Source: SG8-30 sp964406445 (GTDB lineage Bacteria > Pseudomonadota > Gammaproteobacteria > Steroidobacterales > Steroidobacteraceae). Taken from it: a stretch of 64,000 bases of DNA. Of the stretch, positions 25,415 to 34,693 are shown piece by piece. Location of the stretch: the NCBI GenBank assembly GCA_964406445.1, contig CAYORU010000003.1:115647-179646 (forward strand), read 5' to 3'. The position numbers and the translations under genes were made by a program. The first letter of the stretch is position 1; each line of letters starts with the position of its first letter. Below the pieces are notes generated by a model, which did no database searches, was not told where the DNA came from, and saw only the letters and a program-made list of their open reading frames with translations.

Positions 25415-26788
25415 ATGCGCGCAGCGCTCTACGCCGCCGCGGTCACGATCGGCCTCGGCATGATCACCTCGCTCGCGGCGGGCCAGCCGGCGGCGGCCGG
25501 CCCGAGCGGCGTGGTGGTCGAGATCAAGGACGCGATCGGCCCGGCGACCAAGGACCACTTCCTGCGCGCACTCGCCAAGGCCGAGGAACAGCGCGCCGAG
25601 TTGCTCGTGCTCGTCCTGGACACGCCGGGCGGCCTCGACGCCGCGATGCGCGACATGATCCAGGGCATCCTCAATGCCGACGTGCCCGTCGTCACCTACG
25701 TCGCGCCCTCCGGCGCACGCGCGGCGAGTGCCGGCACCTATATCCTCTATGCCAGCCACGTCGCGGCCATGGCGCCCGGCACCAACCTCGGCGCGGCGAC
25801 GCCGGTGCCGATCGGTGGCGCGCCGCCGCCCTCCCCCGAGCCGCGCAAGCCTGCCGGCGCGGAAGAGCCGAAGGACGCGCCCGCGGAGACGCCGCCGTCG
25901 CCCGGCTCGGCCTCGGACCGCAAGGCCATCAACGACGCCGTCGCCTACATCCGCGGACTCGCCGAGATGCGCGGCCGCAACGTCGAGTGGGCGGAGGCGG
26001 CCGTCCGCAGCGCCGCGAGCCTGACTGCGACCGATGCGCTCGCGCAGGACGTGATCGATCTGGTGGCCGACGACCTGCCGGCGTTGATCGCCGCGCTGGA
26101 CGGCCGGGAGGTCGACGTCGCCGGCGCGAAGCGCACGCTGCGCACCGAGGGACTCACGCTCGAGCGCTTCGAACGCGACTGGCGCACCGACCTGCTCGCC
26201 GTGATCACCAACCCGCTGGTGGCCTACGGGCTGCTGATCATCGGCCTGTACGGCCTGCTGTTCGAGGGCTACAACCCGGGCGCCATCCTGCCTGGCGTTG
26301 TCGGCGCGATCTGCCTGCTGCTGGGGCTCTATGCGCTGCAGGTGCTGTCGGTCAATTACGCGGGGCTCGCGCTCGTCGGCCTCGGGCTCGCGATGATGAT
26401 CGCCGAAGTGTTCGTGCCGAGCTTCGGCGCGCTCGGCGTCGGCGGGCTGGCGGCCTTCGTGATCGGCTCGATCATCCTGATGGACACCGACGCCCCGGGA
26501 TTCGGCCTGAACCTCGGGCTGGTCGGCGGCATCGCCCTGGCGGCGGGACTCGCGATGTTCGGCACGGCATGGCTCGCCGTCCGCGCCCGCCGGCGGCCGG
26601 TCACCACGGGCGTCGAGCAGCTGCTCGGCGCCGAGGGCGTCGCGCTCGGCGCGATCGCCGGGCGCGGCCGCGTGCGGATCGTGGGCGAGGAGTGGACTGC
26701 GGAGAGCGCCGAGCCTGTCGCGGACGGGGCGCGCGTAGTGGTCGAGGGCATCGAGGGCCTGACGCTCAAGGTCCGGCCCAAGGGCTGA
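25415..26788 (+). CDS. NfeD-family membrane serine protease (ClpP-like domain)
   Basis: This 457-residue protein is exported by the signal segment MRAALYAAAVTIGLGMITSLAAG. The ClpP-like domain has LVLDTPGGLDAAMRDMIQGI and catalytic SAGTYI (S106), with K170 in SDRKAINDAV as the probable partner Lys. A Pro/Glu-rich insert of about 35 residues (134-168) separates them. Four to six membrane helices (NPLVAYGLLIIGLYGLLFEGY...) follow, then a C-terminal OB fold (LLGAEGVALGAIAG ... GTW-type EEWTAES). These proteases work with stomatins in membrane quality control. The next gene, 11 nt away, is that stomatin. Confidence 0.93.
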   Translation: MRAALYAAAVTIGLGMITSLAAGQPAAAGPSGVVVEIKDAIGPATKDHFLRALAKAEEQRAELLVLVLDTPGGLDAAMRDMIQGILNADVPVVTYVAPSGARAASAGTYILYASHVAAMAPGTNLGAATPVPIGGAPPPSPEPRKPAGAEEPKDAPAETPPSPGSASDRKAINDAVAYIRGLAEMRGRNVEWAEAAVRSAASLTATDALAQDVIDLVADDLPALIAALDGREVDVAGAKRTLRTEGLTLERFERDWRTDLLAVITNPLVAYGLLIIGLYGLLFEGYNPGAILPGVVGAICLLLGLYALQVLSVNYAGLALVGLGLAMMIAEVFVPSFGALGVGGLAAFVIGSIILMDTDAPGFGLNLGLVGGIALAAGLAMFGTAWLAVRARRRPVTTGVEQLLGAEGVALGAIAGRGRVRIVGEEWTAESAEPVADGARVVVEGIEGLTLKVRPKG

Positions 26789-26799
26789 AGGAGAGAAAC

Positions 26800-27567
26800 A
26801 TGCAGATCGCGTTCATCGTGCTGGCCGTATTCATCGTGATGCTGCTCGCCAGCGCCATCAAGATCCTCAAGGAGTACGAGCGGGGCGTGGTCTTCACGCT
26901 CGGTCGCTACACGGGAATGAAGGGACCGGGCCTGATCATCGTCATCCCGGTCATCCAGCAGATGATGCGGGTGGACCTGCGCACCATCGTGCTCGACGTG
27001 CCCAAGCAGGACGTGATCTCGCGCGACAACGTCTCCGTGAAGGTCAACGCGGTCGTCTACTTCCGCATCGTGGACCCCGCCAAGGCGATCATCCAGGTCG
27101 CCAACCCGTTCGAGGCCACCAGCCAGCTCGCGCAGACGACGCTGCGCTCGGTGCTCGGCCAGCACGAGCTCGACGAGATGCTTTCCCAGCGCGAGCGGCT
27201 CAACGCGGACGTGCAGCAGATCCTCGACCAGAACACCGACGCCTGGGGCATCAAGGTCTCGCACGTCGAGATCAAGCACGTCGACCTGGACGAGAGCATG
27301 ATCCGCGCGATGGCGCGGCAGGCCGAGGCCGAGCGTTCGCGGCGCGCCAAGATCATCCACGCCGAGGGCGAGCAGCAGGCGGCCAGGCAGCTGGTCGCGG
27401 CCGCGCAGGAACTCGGCGCCGACCCGCGCGCCATCCAGCTGCGGTACCTGCAGACGCTCACCGAGCTGGCCGGCGACAAGACCTCGACCATCGTCTTCCC
27501 CGTGCCGATGGACCTGCTGAGCCCGCTGCTCAAGGGCATCAAGGGGCCGGAAGGCTCCTCAGGCTGA
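26800..27567 (+). CDS. slipin / stomatin-like SPFH protein
   Basis: This 255-residue protein has an N-terminal membrane hairpin (MQIAFIVLAVFIVMLLASAIK) followed by the SPFH domain: EYERGVVFTLGRYTGMKGPGL, PVIQQMMRVDLRTIVLDVPKQDVI, DNVSVKVNAVVYFRI and QTTLRSVLGQHELDEML. A helical C-terminal part (ARQAEAERSRRAKIIHAEGEQQAA) drives oligomerisation. ATG 26800 is preceded by AAGGAGAG, which overlaps the end of nfeD. Its last 9 nt overlap the convergent hrpA stop. Confidence 0.95.
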   Translation: MQIAFIVLAVFIVMLLASAIKILKEYERGVVFTLGRYTGMKGPGLIIVIPVIQQMMRVDLRTIVLDVPKQDVISRDNVSVKVNAVVYFRIVDPAKAIIQVANPFEATSQLAQTTLRSVLGQHELDEMLSQRERLNADVQQILDQNTDAWGIKVSHVEIKHVDLDESMIRAMARQAEAERSRRAKIIHAEGEQQAARQLVAAAQELGADPRAIQLRYLQTLTELAGDKTSTIVFPVPMDLLSPLLKGIKGPEGSSG

Positions 27568-30500
27568 AGCGGCGGCGGCGCGCGCCGCCTCGAGCTGTCG
27601 CGACAGGCGCTTGGCCGAGACGGGCAGCGACGTCTTGAGCTCCTGCGCGAACAGCGACACGGCGAACTCCTCGACCATCCAGCGCAGCAGCTCGAGGTCG
27701 GCCGGCGGGGCTTCGCCCGTCCTGCGCGACCCGAGCAGCCCCCGGACGGCCGAGCGCCACTCGCGCAGCTCGTACTGCGTCTTGCCCGCGCCGCCGCGGG
27801 CGAGCGGCAGCTTCGCGATCCGCCGCCGCGCGGCCGCGAGGTATCGCGGCAGCGCGTCGAACCACGGATCCGGCGCGGCGGCGACGACGTCCTCCGGCAC
27901 CAGTTCCTCCACCTGTGCGCGGCAGTCGTCGACGAGCGCGGGATCGATGCCCTCGGGCAGCGCGGCGAGATCGGCGCGCGCCAGCCGGCGCTCCTCGAGA
28001 ACGCGCCGCAAGGTGTCGCGGATGCGCATCGCCTCGTCGTAGAGCTCGGGCCGGCCGAGCTCGACGCAGGCCTCGAAGCCGCCCCGGTCGCGTGGCAGCG
28101 GCGCGTCCACCGGCAGGCAGCAACGCTCGATCGCGCGGTCGCAGACCTGGTCCGCAATCGCCCGCGGGGACGCCACCCCCTGCTGCAGCAGTGCGAGCCC
28201 TGAATCGGCGGCGAGGGCCCGCCGCACGTGGCGAAGCTGAGGCTCGAGCCTGAGCGACAGCAGCCGGCGGATCCCGCCGCGGGACAGCGCCGCCGCGGCG
28301 GCCTCGGAGTCGGCCAGCACGCGCGCCGCCGAGTCGCCGCGGTCCTCGAGCGCCGGGTAGAGCGTCAGCGTCAGCCCGTCGCGGCGCACGTCGAGGGATT
28401 CCGGCAGCACGTCGAACTCCCAGTCGCGCAGCCCCTCGCGGGTGAAGTCGCCAGCCGAGACCGCGAGCGAGCGGCGGCGCTCCTGCCTCAGCGTCTCCGC
28501 GAGCGCCACCGGGTCGCGTCCCTCGCCGACGACCTGCCCGTCGAGGTCGACCACGCGCAGGTTCAGCACGAGATGCGGCGGCAGCGACACGGCGCGCAGC
28601 TGGGCCGCTTCGATTCGCTCGCCGCCGTGGCGCGTCAGCCAGGCCGCGGCCGCCTCGAAGAACCCCTGCCCGCGGTCCGCCTCGATCGCCTCGAGGCAGC
28701 CCGCGGCCACGTCCGGCGCCGGCACGAGCCCGCGCCGCAGCGCTTTCGGCAGCCCGCGGATGCAGCAGGCGAGCTTTTCCTGCCGCCAGCCGGGAATGCC
28801 CCACTCGGTTTCGCCGGGCGCGAGCGCCGCGAGCAGCGGCAGCGGCAGCTCCACGGTGGCGCCGTCGTCCGGCGCCTCGGGGTCGAAGCGGTAGTGGACG
28901 GTCAGCGCGTGGCCGGCGAGGTCCAGCCGGCCCGGCAGCGCCTCGCGGTCCACGGTCGGCGCGTCCGGCGGCAGGACGTCGCCGGCCGCGAATTCGAGCA
29001 GCCCCGACGCCTCGCGCTCCGCGTCGCGGCGCCAGCGCTCGAAGGTCTCGAGGCTGTGCACGCTCGCCGGCACGCGGCTCGCGTAAAACGACAGGATCCG
29101 CTCCTCGTCGAGCAGCACGCCGCGCCGGCGCAGCCGCGCCTCGAGCGTCTCGAGGCCGGCGAGCACCCGCGCGTTCCTGTCCAGGAACCGCGCCCGCAGC
29201 CGGCAACGGCGGTGGACCAGCGCCTCGCGCAGGAACACCCGGCGCGCCTCCCCGGGCGCGATCCGGCCGAAGTTGACCCGCCGGCCGGCCGCGAGTGTCA
29301 GGCCGTAGAGCGCGACGGTCTCGCGCGCCACCACCTGTCCGCGCGCCGGGTCCCACTCGGCTTCGCCGTAGCTGCGGCGGATCAGGTGATGCGCCGCGGT
29401 CTCGATCCAGCCCGGCTCGATCGCCGCGACCATTCGCGCGTAGACGCGGCGTGTCTCGGCGAGCGTGGCCGCCATGATCCAGCGCCCCGGCTTCCTCGGC
29501 CCGCCCGGCGCGAGCACGAAGCGCAGGCCGCGCGCGCCGAGGTAGTCGCCCTTCTCGCTGCGCTCGCCGACCTGGCCGAGCAGGCCGGGCAGCAGCGAGC
29601 GGTGGATGGCCTCGTAGGTGGCCGGCGCCTCGTTGGCGCGCCAGCCGAGTTCCTCGACCAGCGTGGCGACCTGGTTGCGCAGGTCCTCCCACTCGCGCAT
29701 GCGCAGCGCCGAGAGGAACTGCTCGCGGCACCAGCGGCGCGCCTGCGAGCCGGAGCGCGCCGCCCGGACCTCGCGCCAGGCCCGCCACAGGTTGAGCAAT
29801 GCCGCGAAATCGGAGCGCGGGTCGGCGAAGGCCGCGTGGCGCTCGTCGGCCGCGGCGCGCAGCTCCTGCGGCCGCTCGCGCGGGTCCTGGATGCTGAGCG
29901 CGGCGACCAGCGTCGTGACCTCTGCCAGCGCGCCGAAGCGCCGCGCCTCGGCGAGCATCCGCGCGAAGCGCGGGTCCACCGGCAGGCGCGCCAGCTGCCG
30001 GCCGAGCTCGGTGACCCGCCGCTCGCCGTCGACCGCCTCCAGCTCCTGCAGCAGCCGGTAGCCGTCGTTGACGAGGCGCGTGTCCGGCGGGTCCGGGAAC
30101 GGGAAGTCGGCCATGGCGCCGAGGCCGAGCACCTCCATCTGCAGGATCACGCTCGCGAGGTTGGTGCGCAGGATCTCCGGCGGCGTGAAGGCCTCGCGGG
30201 CGGCGAAATCGTCCTCGCCGTAGAGCCGTATGCAGATGCCCGGGCCGACGCGGCCGCAGCGGCCGCGGCGCTGGTCGGCGCTCGCCCGCGACACCGGCTC
30301 GACCGGCAGGCGCAGCAGCTTGCTGCGCGGGCTGTAGCGGGCGATCCGCGCCAGCCCGCTGTCGACCACCGCGCGGATCCCCGGCACCGTGATCGAGGTC
30401 TCGGCGACGTTGGTGGCGAGCACGATGCGCCGCCGGCCGCCACGCTCGAAGATGCGCTGCTGCTCGGCCCAGGAGAGCCGCGAGAACAGCGGCAGGATCT

Positions 30501-31449
30501 CGAAGGCCGGCCCGAAGGCCCGCGCCAGCGCCTCGGCCGCCTCGCGGATCTCGCGCTCGCCGGGCAGGAACACCAGCACGTCGCCGCCCTCGCCCGCGAG
30601 CTCGCGCACCGCGGCGACGATGCCGGGCTCGAGGCCGGGGTCCAGGTCGTCCTCGTCGTCGCGGCCGAGCGGCCGGAAGCGCGTCTCGATCGGATAGCCG
30701 CGGCCGGAGACCTCGATCACCGGTGCGCCGTCGAAGAATCGCGAGAAGCTCTCCGGGTCGATGGTCGCCGAGGTGACCACGATCCTCAGGTCCGGGCGGC
30801 GCGGCAGGAGGCGCTTGAGGTAGCCGAGCAGGAAGTCGATGTTGAGGCTGCGCTCATGGGCCTCGTCGAGGATCAGGGTGTCGTAGCGCAAGAGCTCCGG
30901 GTCCTCGCGGATCTCGGCGAGCAGGATGCCGTCGGTCATGACGCGCACCAGCGCGTCGTCCGAGCCGCTCTGTGCGAAGCGCACCTTGAAGCCGACCTGC
31001 GCGCCGGGCGGCACGCCGAGCTCCTCGGCGAGCCGCGCCGCAACCGCGCGCGCCGCGATGCGCCGCGGCTGGGTGTGGCCGATGATCCCCGCGAGCCCGC
31101 GCCCCGCCTCGAGGCAGGCCTTCGGCAGCTGCGTGGTCTTGCCCGAGCCGGTCTCGCCGCAGACGACCACCACCGGGTGTCGCGCGATGGCCTCGCGGAT
31201 CTCGTCGATGCGCCCCGAGACCGGCAGGTCCTGCGGATACCGGACCTGCGGCACGCTCGCCCGCCGCGCCTCGGCGCGCTGCCGCGCAGCCTCCAGCAGC
31301 CGATCGAGCGACTCGCGCTCGCGGCCAGCCGGGCGGCCGTCTCGCTCGCGCGCGGCGAGCCGCGAGGCCAGCGCCTCGAGGCGCCGCCGATCGGTGAGCC
31401 TCAAGCCCGCAAGCGCCGCGTGATCCGCGCGAGCCGGCCGCTCCGCCAC
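27559..31449 (-). CDS. hrpA: ATP-dependent RNA helicase HrpA
   Basis: This 1296-residue DEAH-box helicase has Walker A CGETGSGKTT (97-106), TQPRRIAARA, DEAH at 195-198, SATID and QRRGRCGRVGPGI (motif VI). HA2 and OB domains follow, with the long HrpA-specific C-terminal extension. Length is close to E. coli HrpA (1300), which separates it from HrpB. It remodels mRNA/ribosome complexes. The GTG start is 3 nt after the stop of the PhoQ-like kinase, so it is transcribed with the two-component genes. Confidence 0.93.
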   Translation of the reverse strand: MAERPARADHAALAGLRLTDRRRLEALASRLAARERDGRPAGRERESLDRLLEAARQRAEARRASVPQVRYPQDLPVSGRIDEIREAIARHPVVVVCGETGSGKTTQLPKACLEAGRGLAGIIGHTQPRRIAARAVAARLAEELGVPPGAQVGFKVRFAQSGSDDALVRVMTDGILLAEIREDPELLRYDTLILDEAHERSLNIDFLLGYLKRLLPRRPDLRIVVTSATIDPESFSRFFDGAPVIEVSGRGYPIETRFRPLGRDDEDDLDPGLEPGIVAAVRELAGEGGDVLVFLPGEREIREAAEALARAFGPAFEILPLFSRLSWAEQQRIFERGGRRRIVLATNVAETSITVPGIRAVVDSGLARIARYSPRSKLLRLPVEPVSRASADQRRGRCGRVGPGICIRLYGEDDFAAREAFTPPEILRTNLASVILQMEVLGLGAMADFPFPDPPDTRLVNDGYRLLQELEAVDGERRVTELGRQLARLPVDPRFARMLAEARRFGALAEVTTLVAALSIQDPRERPQELRAAADERHAAFADPRSDFAALLNLWRAWREVRAARSGSQARRWCREQFLSALRMREWEDLRNQVATLVEELGWRANEAPATYEAIHRSLLPGLLGQVGERSEKGDYLGARGLRFVLAPGGPRKPGRWIMAATLAETRRVYARMVAAIEPGWIETAAHHLIRRSYGEAEWDPARGQVVARETVALYGLTLAAGRRVNFGRIAPGEARRVFLREALVHRRCRLRARFLDRNARVLAGLETLEARLRRRGVLLDEERILSFYASRVPASVHSLETFERWRRDAEREASGLLEFAAGDVLPPDAPTVDREALPGRLDLAGHALTVHYRFDPEAPDDGATVELPLPLLAALAPGETEWGIPGWRQEKLACCIRGLPKALRRGLVPAPDVAAGCLEAIEADRGQGFFEAAAAWLTRHGGERIEAAQLRAVSLPPHLVLNLRVVDLDGQVVGEGRDPVALAETLRQERRRSLAVSAGDFTREGLRDWEFDVLPESLDVRRDGLTLTLYPALEDRGDSAARVLADSEAAAAALSRGGIRRLLSLRLEPQLRHVRRALAADSGLALLQQGVASPRAIADQVCDRAIERCCLPVDAPLPRDRGGFEACVELGRPELYDEAMRIRDTLRRVLEERRLARADLAALPEGIDPALVDDCRAQVEELVPEDVVAAAPDPWFDALPRYLAAARRRIAKLPLARGGAGKTQYELREWRSAVRGLLGSRRTGEAPPADLELLRWMVEEFAVSLFAQELKTSLPVSAKRLSRQLEAARAAAASA

Positions 31450-31452
31450 GGC

Positions 31453-32850
31453 TCAGCGTCCCGGCAGGCGGACGGTGAGCTCCGCGCCGCCGAGCGGGCT
31501 GTCGCCGATCTCGAGGGTGCCGCCGTAGGCCGAGGCGATCTCGCGCGCAGCCGCGAGGCCAATGCCCTGCCCTGCCCGGCTCTCGTCGATCCGGACGCCG
31601 CGCTCGAGCGCACGGACACGGTCCGGCGGCGGGATGCCAGTGCCATCGTCCTCGAAGGACAGCACCAGCCCGTCGCGGCGCCAGCTGGGCTCCCGCCAGG
31701 CGCGGGCCGCGATCCGCACGCGGCCCCTGCCGTACTTGAAGGCGTTGTCCGCGAGATTTCCGGCCAGTTCGAAGAGGTCGCCGCGCTCGATCGGATAGGC
31801 GAGCGCGGCCGCCGCGTCGAGTTCGCAGTCGAGCGCGCGGTCGCGGTAGACCTTGCCGAGCGCGCCGGCGAGTTCCTCGAGGACCGGCCGCACGGGTGTC
31901 GCCGCGAGCGTGGCGCCGGCGCCTGCGAGCACCGCCCGGCGCAGCTGGTGGTCGACGATGTCGCGCATCCGCGCGAGCTGTGGCTCGAGCGCGCGCCGGG
32001 TCTCGGGGTCGCGGTCCGCCAGGAAGCTCAGCATGGCCGCGAGCGGGGTCTTGAGGCTGTGCGCGAGGTTGCCGAGGGTATCGCGGTAACGCGCAAGGCG
32101 GCCGCGCTCGCCGGCGAGCAGGGCGTTCAGGCTGCCCGTGACGCCTGCGAGCTCGCGTGGCCAGCGGCCTTCCAGCTGCTCGCGCCGGCCCGCCTCGATC
32201 TCGGCGATCTGCGACTCGATGCGCCGAAGCGGCTTGAGGCCCGCACGCAGGCCGAGGCCCAGCGCAACGGCGAGCAGCGCCATCAGCATGACGGCGCCGG
32301 CGGCGAGCCACCAGCGCAGCCGCGCGCGCTGCTCGAACCAGGGCTCGAGGCTCTCGGCGGCACTCAGGAAATAAGGCTGTCCCGTGCCGCTCGCCGTGGC
32401 CCAGCTGACGCCGAGGCTCAGGGCCAGAACGCGGGTGCCGTCCGGCAGCGTCACGGTCTGCACGCTGCGTTCGCCGGGCGCCGGCCTGGCCGACACAGCA
32501 AGGCCGCTGCCCACGCTCGACGGCGACCGCCAGGTCACGGCGCCGGCGTCGTCGCGGATTTCGGCGAAGAGTCCGGAGCCGGGCGTCGACAGCCTCGCCT
32601 CGGCCGGGCTCGGCGCGGTGAGCACCCCGTCCGCGCCGATCTCGGCGGAGGCCACCAGCGCGAGCACCTGCGCGTCGAGCACCGAGCGGCGCGCGTCGAG
32701 CGTCACCCGGCCGAGCGCGGCGTCGAGGGCAATGGCGGCGAGCCCGGACAGCACGACCGACAGCGCCGCGAGTCCGAGCACGAGGCGGACCACGAGGGAC
32801 GGCGCCCGCGTGGCGGCGGCGGGAGTGGTGGAATCCTGGCCTGGGGACAC
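31453..32850 (-). CDS. PhoQ-like sensor histidine kinase
   Basis: This 465-residue kinase has TM1 at about 18-42, a periplasmic sensor domain of about 137 residues and TM2 180-202. The HisKA motif is LGNLAHSLKTPLA (H264), with NLAHSLK as in PhoQ rather than the usual HELRTP. The ATPase domain has N369 (NLADNAFKYG), G1 FEDDGTGIP and G2 GQGIGLA (428-434). Start GTG 32850 lacks a clear ribosome-binding site; a GTG at residue 20 is an alternative but would trim TM1. The regulator ends 26 nt upstream. The PhoPQ link (Mg2+, peptides, acid) is by family resemblance. Confidence 0.9.
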   Translation of the reverse strand: MSPGQDSTTPAAATRAPSLVVRLVLGLAALSVVLSGLAAIALDAALGRVTLDARRSVLDAQVLALVASAEIGADGVLTAPSPAEARLSTPGSGLFAEIRDDAGAVTWRSPSSVGSGLAVSARPAPGERSVQTVTLPDGTRVLALSLGVSWATASGTGQPYFLSAAESLEPWFEQRARLRWWLAAGAVMLMALLAVALGLGLRAGLKPLRRIESQIAEIEAGRREQLEGRWPRELAGVTGSLNALLAGERGRLARYRDTLGNLAHSLKTPLAAMLSFLADRDPETRRALEPQLARMRDIVDHQLRRAVLAGAGATLAATPVRPVLEELAGALGKVYRDRALDCELDAAAALAYPIERGDLFELAGNLADNAFKYGRGRVRIAARAWREPSWRRDGLVLSFEDDGTGIPPPDRVRALERGVRIDESRAGQGIGLAAAREIASAYGGTLEIGDSPLGGAELTVRLPGR

Positions 32851-32876
32851 GCGTCGCGCCGGCGGCTGGCGGGACG

Positions 32877-33548
32877 TCAGTCGCGGGCCATGCGGTAGCC
32901 GCGACCGCGCAGCGTCTCGATCGGCTGGCGCGTGCCGTCGGGATCCAGCTTCTTGCGCAGCCGGCCGACGAAGACCTCGATGACGTTGCTGTCGCGCTCG
33001 AAGTCCTGCTCGTAGAGCTTGTCGGTGAGCTCGGTCTTGGAGACGACCTGGCCGGCACGCAGCATCAGGTACTCGAGCAGGCGGTACTCGAAGGCGGTCA
33101 GCTCGACGTCTTCGCCGGCCACCCTCACCTGCTGGGCGCGGGTGTCGAGCTCGACCTGGCCACTGCGCAGGAGCGGCTGCGACCAGCCGCCGCTGCGCCG
33201 GAGCAGGGCCTGCAGCCGGGCCAGCACCTCCTCGAACTGGAACGGCTTGGTGACGTAGTCGTCGGCGCCGGACTGCAGTGCCTCGACCTTTTCCTGCCAG
33301 CGGTCGCGGGCGGTGAGCACGAGCACGGGAAAGGCCTTGCCGGCGCCGCGCCAGGCGCGGATCACCTCGAGGCCGGAACGCCCGGGCAGGCCGAGGTCGA
33401 CGACGGCGACGTCGATCGGGTACTCGCGGCCGGCGAATTCGCCCTCGACCCCGTCGGCCGCCTCGTCGACGACGAAGCCCTCGCCGCGCAGCCGCTGCAC
33501 CAGCGACTCGCGCAGCGCAGGCTCGTCCTCGAGCACCAGCGCCCTCAA
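32877..33548 (-). CDS. PhoP-like response regulator (OmpR family)
   Basis: This 223-residue protein has receiver residues E7/D8, phosphoacceptor D51 (VAVVDLGLPGRSG), T79 and K101 (YVTKPFQFEE). The winged helix ends with VIEVFVGRLRKKLDPDG and IETLRGRGYRM, typical of the PhoP/QseB clade. The start is TTG 33548, with GGAG that overlaps the final codon and stop of pepSY, so its translation is probably coupled to pepSY. Its target genes are unknown. Confidence 0.92.
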   Translation of the reverse strand: MRALVLEDEPALRESLVQRLRGEGFVVDEAADGVEGEFAGREYPIDVAVVDLGLPGRSGLEVIRAWRGAGKAFPVLVLTARDRWQEKVEALQSGADDYVTKPFQFEEVLARLQALLRRSGGWSQPLLRSGQVELDTRAQQVRVAGEDVELTAFEYRLLEYLMLRAGQVVSKTELTDKLYEQDFERDSNVIEVFVGRLRKKLDPDGTRQPIETLRGRGYRMARD

Positions 33549-33552
33549 GCGA

Positions 33553-33852
33553 TTACTCCACGTCGCCGCTGGCCGCGTCGACGGTGACGTCGAACACCCG
33601 GCCGTCGGCGCCGAGCAGCCGGATTCGGTACACGGTGCGGCCGTCGCGGCGGTCCCGTTCGGCGCGCACGGCGCGGGCCTTGTACTGGCGCTCGACGCGG
33701 GCCACCGCCTGGTCGAGGCTCAGGCCCGGCTCGGCGTGGGCCCGGGCCGATCCACGCCCGCGATCCGGACCGGCGAATGCCTCGGCCGCCGGCCAGCCTG
33801 CGAGCGCCACCAGCAGCATGCCAATCGCCAGCGAACTCACGGGGGCCTTCAT
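33553..33852 (-). CDS. exported PepSY-domain protein
   Basis: This 99-residue precursor has signal peptide MKAPVSSLAIGMLLVALAGWPAAEAFA. The mature part carries one PepSY fold: LSLDQAVARVERQYKARAVRAE, then TVYRIRLLGADGRVFDVTVDAASGDV. PepSY proteins are small periplasmic inhibitors or ligand binders, often encoded with PhoPQ-like systems whose sensor they may modulate. The ATG at 33852 begins 8 nt after TACAAT, so the mRNA is likely leaderless. ATGs at 33861 and 33879 are alternatives. It lies 4 nt ahead of the PhoP-like TTG start. Confidence 0.85.
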   Translation of the reverse strand: MKAPVSSLAIGMLLVALAGWPAAEAFAGPDRGRGSARAHAEPGLSLDQAVARVERQYKARAVRAERDRRDGRTVYRIRLLGADGRVFDVTVDAASGDVE

Positions 33853-33859
33853 GGCGCGC

Positions 33860-33865
33860 ATTGTA
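33860..33865 (-). promoter_or_regulatory. -10 box (TACAAT) for a leaderless pepSY-phoPQ-hrpA transcript
   Basis: TACAAT is followed by 7 nt and then the ATG at 33852, so the predicted first transcribed base is the A of the start codon. No -35 match is present. Confidence 0.55.
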
Positions 33866-33907
33866 GGGCATCCGGGCATGAACCGGCCCTGAACACCCGC
33901 GCCCGGC

Positions 33908-34690
33908 TCACCCCTCGCCGCCTTCCGACTTGGCTTCCTGCCACCAGGTCTCCAGCCGCTCTAGCTCCGCGCCCGGGGCGCCGGTCTCGGCAAGGCGCCG
34001 CTCGACGTGGCGGAACCGGCGGGCGAAGCGCGCGTTCGCGCCCCTCAGCGCCGTCTCCGGATCGACGCCGTGGTGGCGCGCGAGATTCGCCACGGAGAAC
34101 AGCAGATCGCCGAGTTCCGCCTCGATCCGCTCCCGAGGCCCACCCTCTGCGAGCGCGGCATCGAGTTCCGCGAGTTCCTCGTCCACCTTCGCTCGCGGGC
34201 CGGACGCGTCCGGCCAGTCGAAGCCGATCCGCGCTGCGCGCCGCCCGTACTTGTCGGCACGGGTCAGCGCCGGCAGGCCCACCGGGACGTCGTCGAGCAG
34301 GCCGCCGGCCTCGCCCCGCGCCGCCTTCTCGGCGGCCTTGATGGCCTCCCAGGAGCGCGTCTGCTCGGCTGCCGTCTCCACCTTCGCCTCGCCGAACACG
34401 TGCGGGTGGCGCCGCAACAGCTTGTCGCAGATCGCCTCGGCCACGTCCTCGAAGTCGAAGGCGCCGCGCTCGCGGGCCATCTGCGCGTGGAACACCACCT
34501 GCAGCAGCAGGTCGCCGAGCTCCTCCCGCAGCGCGCCGAGGTCGCCCCGCTCGATCGCGTCGGCCACCTCGTAGGCCTCCTCGAGCGTGTAGGGCGCGAC
34601 GCTCGCGAAGTCCTGCTCGAGGTCCCAGGGGCAGCCGCGCTCGGGGTCGCGCAACCTCGCCATGATCTCGATCAGCCGCTCGACCGCCAA
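33908..34690 (-). CDS. mazG: nucleoside triphosphate pyrophosphohydrolase MazG
   Basis: This 260-residue house-cleaning NTPase has two MazG repeats. The first holds MARLRDPERGCPWDLEQDFAS and EEAYEVADAIE...LREELGDLLLQVVFHAQ (EExxE/ExxD metal motif). The second holds KVDEELAELDAAL...IEAELGDLLFSVANLARH. TTG 34690 aligns with the E. coli N-terminus, and GGAGGA upstream overlaps the end of the nudix gene. A methionine at residue 10 is less likely. It is last of fumC-nudix-mazG. Confidence 0.94.
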   Translation of the reverse strand: MAVERLIEIMARLRDPERGCPWDLEQDFASVAPYTLEEAYEVADAIERGDLGALREELGDLLLQVVFHAQMARERGAFDFEDVAEAICDKLLRRHPHVFGEAKVETAAEQTRSWEAIKAAEKAARGEAGGLLDDVPVGLPALTRADKYGRRAARIGFDWPDASGPRAKVDEELAELDAALAEGGPRERIEAELGDLLFSVANLARHHGVDPETALRGANARFARRFRHVERRLAETGAPGAELERLETWWQEAKSEGGEG

Positions 34691-34693
34691 GGT

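Noticed and set aside
28228..32898. 1556-codon open frame opposite hrpA and the PhoQ-like kinase
   Set aside because: It is a shadow frame created by high G+C third positions. It has no domain, and both genes beneath it have full motif sets.
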